From contig NW_003156439.1 in assembly GCF_000003605.2 (NCBI RefSeq), positions 1-29,752 on the forward strand: a DNA stretch of 29,752 nt, written 5' to 3'. A program made the position numbers and the translations under genes. Position 1 is the stretch's first letter. Each line of letters opens with the position of its first letter. Below the pieces are notes generated by a model. The model was not told the DNA's origin. It searched no databases and saw only the letters and a program-made list of their open reading frames with translations. The stretch is from Saccoglossus kowalevskii (Eukaryota; Hemichordata; Enteropneusta; Harrimaniidae). Positions 1 to 6,938 of this stretch are shown one piece after another.

Positions 1-103
1 GAGTTTCAGCATACATTGGTTTTGGCCTTCCCATAGAGTATGTGGCACACTCACCCAGTGTACTTGTTTGGCATCTCCATACAGCCTGTGACACACTCAC
101 CCA
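1..103 (+). repeat. Partial first unit (A tail, B, C)
   Basis: The window opens inside a unit. Bases 1-11 are the last 11 bases of an A monomer, 12-57 are B with the gagtatgtggc form, and 58-103 are a full C. The A tail reads gagtttcagca, where other copies have gagtctcagca or aagtctcagca, a private substitution in this copy. The opening is set by the window cut, not by an array boundary. Confidence 0.9.
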
Positions 104-471
104 GGGTACAGTGACTTTGGCCTCCCTAGTGAGTCTGCAAGTCTCAGCATACATTGGTTTTGGCCTTCCCATAGAGTCTGTGACACACTCACCCAGGGTA
201 CAGTGACTTTGGCCTCCCTAGTGAGTCTGCGAGTCTCAGCATACATTGGTTTTGGCCTTCCCATAGAGTATGTGGCACACTCACCCAGTGTACTTGTTTG
301 GCATCTCCATACAGCCTGTGACACACTCACCCAGGGTACAGTGACTTTGGCCTCCCTAGTGAGTCTGCAAGTCTCGGCATACATTGGTTTTGGCCTTCCC
401 ATAGAGTCTGTGGCACTCTCACCCAGTGTACTTGTTTGGCATCTCCATACAGCCTGTGACACACTCACCCA

Positions 472-517
472 GGGTACAGTGACTTTGGCCTCCCTAGTGA
501 GTCTGCAAGTCTCAGCA
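472..517 (+). repeat. Monomer A (46 bp), example
   Basis: A begins gggtacagtgactttggc and ends gtctcagca. It is the most diverged of the three monomers. It shares a GTAC near its start, a tttggc core and a closing ca with C, but gaps are needed to align them. A carries most of the CpG-decay sites: gcgag/gcaag/gtgag, cccgag/cctgag/cccaag and ctcggca/ctcagca. It also carries ctagtgagt, which resembles a 5' splice site on the + strand. Confidence 0.88.
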
Positions 518-563
518 TACATTGGTTTTGGCCTTCCCATAGAGTCTGTGGCACACTCACCCA
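518..563 (+). repeat. Monomer B (46 bp), example
   Basis: B begins tacattggttttggcc and ends cactcaccca. Aligned base for base without gaps to C it matches at 31 of 46 positions by my count. The last 12 bases are identical in the consensus, which supports descent from one 46-bp ancestor. The shared tail is where B and C appear to have recombined to give the short S units and the hybrid B copies. Confidence 0.9.
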
Positions 564-609
564 GTGTACTTGTTTGGCATCTCCATACAGCCTGTGACAC
601 ACTCACCCA
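564..609 (+). repeat. Monomer C (46 bp), example
   Basis: C begins gtgtacttgtttggcatc and ends gacacactcaccca. It is absent from all S units. In D units it is 42 bp, because ctccatacag is shortened to ctacag and cctgtg becomes tctgtg. A further form with gtctatgacacacacac in its second half is found only in the units starting at 5698, 12516, 15966, 17618, 29155 and 29615. Confidence 0.9.
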
Positions 610-747
610 GGGTACAGTGACTTTGGCCTCCCTAGTGAGTCTGCAAGTCTCAGCATACATTGGTTTTGGCCTTCCCATAGAGTCTGTGGCACTCTCACCC
701 AGTGTACTTGTTTGGCATCTCCATACAGCCTGTGACACACTCACCCA

Positions 748-881
748 GGGTACAGTGACTTTGGCCTCCCTAGTGAGTCTGCAAGTCTCAGCATACATTG
801 GTTTTGGCCTTCCCATAGAGTATGTGGCACACTCACCCAGTGTACTTGTTTGGCATCTACAGTCTGTGACACACTCACCCA
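748..881 (+). repeat. Type D unit (134 bp, shortened C), example
   Basis: D units have a C monomer lacking 4 bp (catctacagtctg instead of catctccatacagcctg). Starts: 748, 882, 2350, 2484, 4594, 5330, 5928, 6939, 7073, 7989, 8123, 9453, 9587, 10366, 10868, 11784, 12746, 16196, 17250, 17848, 18902, 19638 (132 bp, a further 2 bp lost), 20644, 20778, 20912, 21690, 22974, 23108, 23656, 23790, 24568, 25990, 26124, 28787 and 29477 (138 bp through a 4-bp insertion in B). They often occur in pairs. The second of a pair usually has cgcttgtgag or cccttgtgag in A. The identical deletion in all copies argues for one origin followed by spread. Confidence 0.93.
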
Positions 882-1011
882 GGGTACAATGACTTTGGCC
901 TCGCTTGTGAGTCTGCGAGTCTCAGCATACATTGGTTTTGGCCTTCCCATAGAGTATGTGGCACACTCACCCAGTGTACTTGTTTGGCATCTACAGTCTG
1001 TGACACACTCA

Positions 1012-1017
1012 CCTAGG
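1012..1017. other. CCTAGG palindrome at a D-unit end (example)
   Basis: Where a D unit ends caccta instead of caccca, the join with the next ggg makes CCTAGG. By my reading this occurs only at 1012, 2614, 6058, 8253, 10998, 12876, 16326, 17978, 23238, 23920, 26254 and 29611. In all but the last case the following unit has gggtacaatg and gcgag in A. These twelve sparse sites give a natural physical map of an otherwise uniform array. Confidence 0.85.
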
Positions 1018-1981
1018 GTACAATGACTTTGGCCTCCCTAGTGAGTCTGCGAGTCTCAGCATACATTGGTTTTGGCCTTCCCATAGAGTATGTGGCACAC
1101 TCACCCAGTGTACTTGTTTGGCATCTCCATACAGCCTGTGACACACTCACCCAGGGTACAGTGACTTTGGCCTCCTGAGTGAGTCTGCAAGTCTCAGCAT
1201 ACATTGGTTTTGGCCTTCCCATAGAGTCTGTGGCACTCTCACCCAGTGTACTTGTTTGGCATCTCCATACAGCCTGTGACACACTCATCCAGGGTACAGT
1301 GACTTTGGCCTCCCTAGTGAGTCTGCAAGTCTCAGCATACATTGGTTTTGGCCTTCCCATAGAGTCTGTGGCACACTCACCCAGTGTACTTGTTTGGCAT
1401 CTCCATACAGCCTGTGACACACTCACCCAGGGTACAGTAACTTTGGCCTCCCTAGTGAGTCTGCAAGTCTCAGCATACATTGGTTTTGGCCTTCCCATAG
1501 AGTCTGTGGCACTCTCACCCAGTGTACTTGATTGGCATCTCCATACAGCCTGTGACACACTCACCCAGGGTACAGTGACTTTGGCCTCCCTAGTGAGTCT
1601 GCAAGTCTCGGCATACATTGGTTTTGGCCTTCCCATAGAGTCTGTGGCACTCTCACCCAGTGTACTTGTTTGGCATCTCCATACAGCCTGTGACACACTC
1701 ACCCAGGGTACAGTGACTTTGGCCTCCCTAGTGAGTCTGCAAGTCTCAGCATACATTGGTTTTGGCCTTCCCATAGAGTCTGTGGCACTCTCACCCAGTG
1801 TACTTGTTTGGCATCTCCATACAGCCTGTGACACACTCACCCAGGGTACAGTGACTTTGGCCTCCCTAGTGAGTCTGCAAGTCTCGGCATACATTGGTTT
1901 TGGCCTTCCCATAGAGTCTGTGGCACTCTCACCCAGTGTACTTGTTTGGCATCTCCATACAGCCTGTGACACACTCACCCA

Positions 1982-2073
1982 GGGTACAGTGACTTTGGCC
2001 TCCCTAGTGAGTCTGCAAGTCTCAGCATACATTGGTTTTGGCCTTCCCATAGAGTCTGTGACACACTCACCCA
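1982..2073 (+). repeat. Type S unit (92 bp, no C monomer), example
   Basis: S units have A followed by one B-like monomer and then the next A. Starts: 104, 1982, 3032, 3400, 4728, 5100, 5464, 5836, 6479, 6847, 7483, 9223, 9998, 10638, 11416, 12056, 12286, 12654, 13294, 13662, 14858, 15502, 15732, 16104, 17020, 17384, 17756, 18672, 19036, 19270, 19770, 20414, 21322, 21962, 22606, 24200, 24840, 25622, 27225, 28695, 28921, 29293 and 29385. In 30 of them the second monomer starts as B and ends as C (gagtctgtgacacactc, with one substitution at 3400). In 12 it is B throughout (ending gtggcacactc). The one at 29385 switches to C earlier (catacagcctg). This points to unequal exchange between B and C with at least three junction types. 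Confidence 0.93.
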
Positions 2074-2211
2074 GGGTACAGTGACTTTGGCCTCCCTAGT
2101 GAGTCTGCAAGTCTCAGCATACATTGGTTTTGGCCTTTCCATACAGTCTGTGACACACTCACCCAGTGTACTTGTTTGGCATCTCCATACAGCCTGTGAC
2201 ACACTCACCCA
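2074..2211 (+). repeat. L unit with C-like patch inside B, example
   Basis: B reads ggcctttccatacagtctg followed by tgacacactc, so its middle and end look like C or shortened C, while the start is normal B and a full C follows. The same form occurs in the units starting at 2074, 5192, 9315, 15594, 18764, 20506, 22698 and 25714. All eight directly follow an S unit of the hybrid type. The form fits a short gene-conversion tract from C into B that was later copied as part of a larger block. In the homologous place at 17112 the unit has ordinary B, so that copy lost or never had the patch. Confidence 0.88.
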
Positions 2212-2617
2212 GGGTACAGTGACTTTGGCCTCCCTAGTGAGTCTGCAAGTCTCAGCATACATTGGTTTTGGCCTTCCCATAGAGTATGTGGCACACTCAC
2301 CCAGTGTACTTGTTTGGCATCTCCATACAGCCTGTGACACACTCACCCAGGGTACAGTGACTTTGGCCTCCCTAGTGAGTCTGCAAGTCTCAGCATACAT
2401 TGGTTTTGGCCTTCCCATAGAGTATGTGGCACACTCACCCAGTGTACTTGTTTGGCATCTACAGTCTGTGACACACTCACCCAGGGTACAATGACTTTGG
2501 CCTCGCTTGTGAGTCTGCGAGTCTCAGCATACATTGGTTTTGGCCTTCCCATAGAGTATGTGGCACACTCACCCAGTGTACTTGTTTGGCATCTACAGTC
2601 TGTGACACACTCACCTA

Positions 2618-4819
2618 GGGTACAATGACTTTGGCCTCCCAAGTGAGTCTGCGAGTCTCAGCATACATTGGTTTTGGCCTTCCCATAGAGTATGTGGCAC
2701 ACTCACCCAGTGTACTTGTTTGGCATCTCCATACAGCCTGTGACACACTCACCCAGGGTACAGTGACTTTGGCCTCCCGAGTGAGTCTGCAAGTCTCAGC
2801 ATACATTGGTTTTGGCCTTCCCATAGAGTCTGTGGCACTCTCACCCAGTGTACTTGTTTGGCATCTCCATACAGCCTGTGACACACTCATCCAGGGTACA
2901 GTGACTTTGGCCTCCCTAGTGAGTCTGCAAGTCTCAGCATACATTGGTTTTGGCCTTCCCATAGAGTCTGTGGCACACTCACCCAGTGTACTTGTTTGGC
3001 ATCTCCATACAGCCTGTGACACACTCACCCAGGGTACAGTGACTTTGGCCTCCCTAGTGAGTCTGCAAGTCTCAGCATACATTGGTTTTGGCCTTCCCAT
3101 AGAGTCTGTGACACACTCACCCAGGGTACAGTGACTTTGGCCTCCCTAGTGAGTCTGCGAATGTCAGCATACATTGGTTTTGGCCTTCCCATAGAGTATG
3201 TGGCACACTCACCCAGTGTACTTGTTTGGCATCTCCATACAGCCTGTGACACACTCACCCAGGGTACAGTGACTTTGGCCTCCCTAGTGAGTCTGCAAGT
3301 CTCAGCATACATTGGTTTTGGCCTTCCCATAGAGTCTGTGGCACACTCACCCAGTGTACTTGTTTGGCATCTCCATACAGCCTGTGACACACTCACCCAG
3401 GGTACAGTGACTTTGGCCTCCCTAGTGAGTCTGCAAGTCTCAGCATACATTGGTTTTGGCCTTCCCATAGAGTCTGTGAGACACTCACCCAGGGTACAGT
3501 GACTTTGGCCTCCCTAGTGAGTCTGTGAGTCTCAGCATACATTGGTTTTGGCCTTCCCATAGAGTATGTGGCACACTCACCCAGTGTACTTGTTTGGCAT
3601 CTCCATACAGCCTGTGACACACTCACCCAGGGTACAGTGACTTTGGCCTCCCTAGTGAGTCTGCAAGTCTCAGCATACATTGGTTTTTGCCTTCCCATAG
3701 AGTCTGTGGCACTCTCACCCAGTGTACTTGTTTGGCATCTCCATACAGCCTGTGACACACTCACCCAGGGTACAGTGACTTTGGCCTCCCTAGTGAGTCT
3801 GCAAGTCTCAGCATACATTGGTTTTGGCCTTCCCATAGAGTCTGTGGCACACTCACCCAGTGTACTTGTTTGGCATCTCCATACTGCCTGTGACACACTC
3901 ACCCAGGGTACAGTGACTTTGGCCTCCCTAGTGAGTCTGCAAGTCTCAGCATACATTGGTTTTGGCCTTCCCATAGAGTCTGTGGCACTCTCACCCAGTG
4001 TACTTGCTTGGCATCTCCATACAGCCTGTGACACACTCACCCAGGGTACAGTGACTTTGGCCTCCCTAGTGAGTCTGCAAGTCTCAGCATACATTGGTTT
4101 TGGCCTTCCCATAGAGTCTGTGGCACTCTCACCCAGTGTACTTGTTTGGCATCTCCATACAGCCTGTGACACACTCACCCAGGGTACAGTGACTTTGGCC
4201 TCCCTAGTGAGTCTGCAAGTCTCAGCATACATTGGTTTTGGCCTTCCCATAGAGTCTGTGGCACACTCACCCAGTGTACTTGTTTGGCATCTCCATACAG
4301 CCTGTGACACACTCACCCAGGGTACAGGGACTTTGGCCTCCCTAGTGAGTCTGCAAGTCTCAGCATACATTGGTTTTGGCCTTCCCATAGAGTCTGGCAC
4401 TCTCACCCAGTGTACTTGTTTGGCATCTCCATACAGCCTGTGACACACTCACCCAGGGTCCAGTGACTTTGGCCTCCCTAGTGAGTCTGCAAGTCTCGGC
4501 ATACATTGGTTTTGGCCTTCCCATAGAGTCTGTGGCACTCTCACCCAGTGTACTTGTTTGGCATCTCCATACAGCCTGTGACACACTCATCCAGGGTACA
4601 GTGACTTTGGCCTCCCTAGTGAGTCCGCAAGTCTCAGCATACATTGGTTTTGGCCTTCCCATACAGTCTGTGACACACTCACCCAGTGTACTTGTTTGGC
4701 ATCTACAGTCTGTGACACACTCACCCAGGGTACAATGACTTTGGCCTCCCTAGTGAGTCTGCGAGTCTCAGCATACATTGGTTTTGGCCTTCCCATAAAG
4801 TATGTGGCACACTCACCCA
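2618..4819 (+). repeat. Unit map, segment 2
   Basis: Order: L2618, 2756, 2894; S3032; L3124, 3262; S3400; L3492, 3630, 3768, 3906, 4044, 4182; 136-bp unit 4320; L4456; D4594; S4728. Markers: cccaag in 2618, cccgag in 2756, gcgaatgtcagca in 3124, gtctgtgag in 3492, ggtttttgcc in 3630, ccatactgcc only in 3768, cttgcttgg in 3906. Unit 4320 has lost 2 bp (gagtctggcac) and has cagggact. Unit 4456 begins gggtccag. D4594 has gtccgcaag and a B ending like C. S4728 has a private cccataaag. Confidence 0.92.
3906..4319 (+). repeat. 414-bp trimer cassette, first of five
   Basis: Three L units: cttgcttgg with gcactctc, then gcactctc, then gcacactc. The same three occur at 14030-14443, 26811-27224, 27593-28006 and 28007-28420. 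The cttgcttgg form appears elsewhere only in the 136-bp unit 14444. Confidence 0.9.
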
Positions 4820-6938
4820 GGGTACAGTGACTTTGGCTTCCCTAGTGAGTCTGCAAGTCTCAGCATACATTGGTTTTGGCCTTCCCATAGAGTCTGTGTG
4901 TGGCACTCTCACCCAGTGTACTTGTTTGGCATCTCCATACAGCCTGTGACACACTCACCCAGGGTACAGTGACTTTGGCCTCCCTAGTGAGTCTGCAAGT
5001 CTCGGCATACATTGGTTTTGGCCTTCCCATAGAGTCTGTGGCACTCTCACCCAGTGTACTTGTTTGGCATCTCCATACAGCCTGTGACACACTCACCCAG
5101 GGTACAGTGACTTTGGCCTCCCTAGTGAGTCTGCAAGTCTCAGCATACATTGGTTTTGGCCTTCCCATAGAGTCTGTGACACACTCACCCAGGGTACAGT
5201 GACTTTGGCCTCCCTAGTGAGTCTGCAAGTCTCAGCATACATTGGTTTTGGCCTTTCCATACAGTCTGTGACACACTCACCCAGTGTACTTGTTTGGCAT
5301 CTCCATACAGCCTGTGACACACTCACCCAGGGTACAGTGACTTTGGCCTCCCTAGTGAGTTTGCAAGTCTCAGCATACATTGGTTTTGGCCTTCCCATAG
5401 AGTCTGTGGCACACTCACCCAGTGTACTTGTTTGGCATCTACAGTCTGTGACACACTCACCCAGGGTACAACGACTTTGGCCTCCCTAGTGAGTCTGCGA
5501 GTCTCAGCATACATTGGTTTTGGCCTTCCCATAGAGTATGTGGCACACTCACCCAGGGTACAGTGACTTTGGCTTCCCTAGTGAGTCTGCAAGTCTCAGC
5601 ATACATTGGTTTTGGCCTTCCCATTGAGTCTGTGTGTGGCACACTCACCCAGTGTACTTGTTTGGCATCTCCATACAGCCTGTGACACACTCACCCAGGG
5701 TACAGTGACTTTGGCCTCCCTAGTGAGTCTGCAAGTCTCAGCATACATTGGTTTTGGCCTTCCCATAGAGTCTGTGGCACACTCACCCAGTGTACTTGTT
5801 TGGCATCTCCATACAGTCTATGACACACACACCCAGGGTACAGTGACTTTGGCCTCCCTAGTGAGTCTGCAAGTCTCAGCATACATTGGTTTTGGCCTTC
5901 CCATAGAGTCTGTGGCACACTCACCCAGGGTACAGTGACTTTGGCCTCCCTAGTGAGTCTGCAAGTCTCAGCATACATTGGTTTTGGCCTTCCCATAGAG
6001 TATGTGGCACACTCACCCAGTGTACTTGTTTGGCATCTACAGTCTGTGACACACTCACCTAGGGTACAATGACTTTGGCCTCCCTAGTGAGTCTGCGAGT
6101 CTCAGCATACATTGGTTTTGGCCTTCCCATAGAGTATGTGGCACACTCACCCAGTGTACTTGTTTGGCATCTCCATACAGCCTGTGACACACTCACCCAG
6201 GGTACAGTGACTTTGGGCCTCCCGAGTGAGTCTGCAAGTCTCAGCATACATTGGTTTTGGCCTTCCCATAGAGTCTTTGGCACTCTCACCCAGTGTACTT
6301 GTTTGGCATCTCCATACAGCCTGTGAACACACTCACCCCAGGGTACAGTGACTTTGGCCTCCCTAGTGAGTCTGCAAGTCTCAGCATACATTGGTTTTGG
6401 CCTTCCCATAGAGTCTGTGGCACACTCACCCAGTGTACTTGTTTGGCATCTCCATACAGCCTGTGACACACTCACCCAGGGTACAGTGACTTTGGCCTCC
6501 CTAGTGAGTCTGCAAGTCTCAGCATACATTGGTTTTGGCCTTCCCATAGAGTCTGTGACACACTCACCCAGGGTACAGTGACTTTGGCCTCCCTAGTGAG
6601 TCTGCGAATGTCAGCATACATTGGTTTTGGCCTTCCCATAGAGTATGTGGCACACTCACCCAGTGTACTTGTTTGGCATCTCCATACAGCCTGTGACACA
6701 CTCACCCAGGGTACAGTGACTTTGGCCTCCCTAGTGAGTCTGCAAGTCTCAGCATACATTGGTTTTGGCCTTCCCATAGAGTCTGTGGCACACTCACCCA
6801 GTGTACTTGTTTGGCATCTCCATACAGCCTGTGACACACTCACCCAGGGTACAGTGACTTTGGCCTCCCTAGTGAGTCTGCAAGTCTCAGCATACATTGG
6901 TTTTGGCCTTCCCATAGAGTCTGTGGCACACTCACCCA
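4820..6938 (+). repeat. Unit map, segment 3
   Basis: Order: E4820; L4962; S5100; L5192; D5330; S5464; E5556; L5698; S5836; D5928; L6062; 141-bp unit 6200; L6341; S6479; L6571, 6709; S6847. This stretch is rich in length variants. D5330 carries gagtttgcaag, S5464 a private acaacgac, E5556 a private cccattgag. Unit 6200 has three single-base insertions and gtctttggc. L6571 repeats the gcgaatgtc marker seen at 3124 and 13386. The unit order D5330-S5464-E5556-L5698-S5836-D5928 is the same as across the junction of the 1,652-bp higher-order repeats. Confidence 0.91.
5698..6846 (+). repeat. 1.15-kb block shared with 12516-13661
   Basis: Units L5698, S5836, D5928, L6062, 6200, L6341, S6479, L6571, L6709 match L12516 to L13524 in order. 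The starts are 6,818 apart, falling to 6,815 after unit 6200, which has three extra bases. Shared markers are gtctatgacacacac, caccta, cccgag with gtctttggc, and gcgaatgtc. The flanks differ on both sides (E5556 against L12378; S6847 and S13662 have different B ends). Confidence 0.9.

Larger units (their letters stand above)
472..609 (+). repeat. Type L unit (138 bp), consensus example
   Basis: This copy matches the consensus I read across the array: A 472-517, B 518-563, C 564-609. 139 of the 230 complete units are this length. Within L, B comes in three main forms: gagtctgtggcacactc, gagtctgtggcactctc and gagtatgtggcacactc. A varies at gcaag/gcgag/gggag/gtgag and at ctcagca/ctcggca. Combinations of these forms let individual units be followed between larger blocks. 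Since 138 is a multiple of three, runs of L units keep a reading frame open on both strands. I treat that as a by-product, not as coding. Confidence 0.97.
748..2320 (+). repeat. 1.6-kb block, copy a (offset 7,241 to copy b)
   Basis: Units D748, D882, seven L from 1016, S1982, L2074 and the A and B of L2212 recur in the same order at 7989-9561. Shared rare markers are cctgag, gtaact (1439 and 8680), cttgattgg and the ctcggca/ctcagca alternation. I saw no difference at these sites. Identity starts between the B of unit 610 (which differs from 7851) and 748, and ends in C, where 2212 has the full form and 9453 the short form. Confidence 0.9.
104..2617 (+). repeat. Unit map, segment 1
   Basis: Order of units (class then start): S104; L196, 334, 472, 610; D748, 882; L1016, 1154, 1292, 1430, 1568, 1706, 1844; S1982; L2074, 2212; D2350, 2484. 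The run of seven L units from 1016 is shared only with 8257. Markers in it are cctgag at unit 1154, cactcatcca at its end, gtaact at 1439 and cttgattgg in unit 1430. Units 1568 and 1844 have ctcggca while 1706 has ctcagca, an alternation kept in the distant copy. D882 and D2484 end in caccta, which with the next ggg makes CCTAGG. Confidence 0.92.

Noticed and set aside
1179-2084. Plus-strand frame with repeats beginning MTLASLVSLQ that look membrane-like
   Set aside because: The hydrophobic look comes from the base composition of the unit. The frame repeats with each 138-bp unit and ends at an S unit; the same frame reappears at 8420-9325 only because the DNA block is duplicated.
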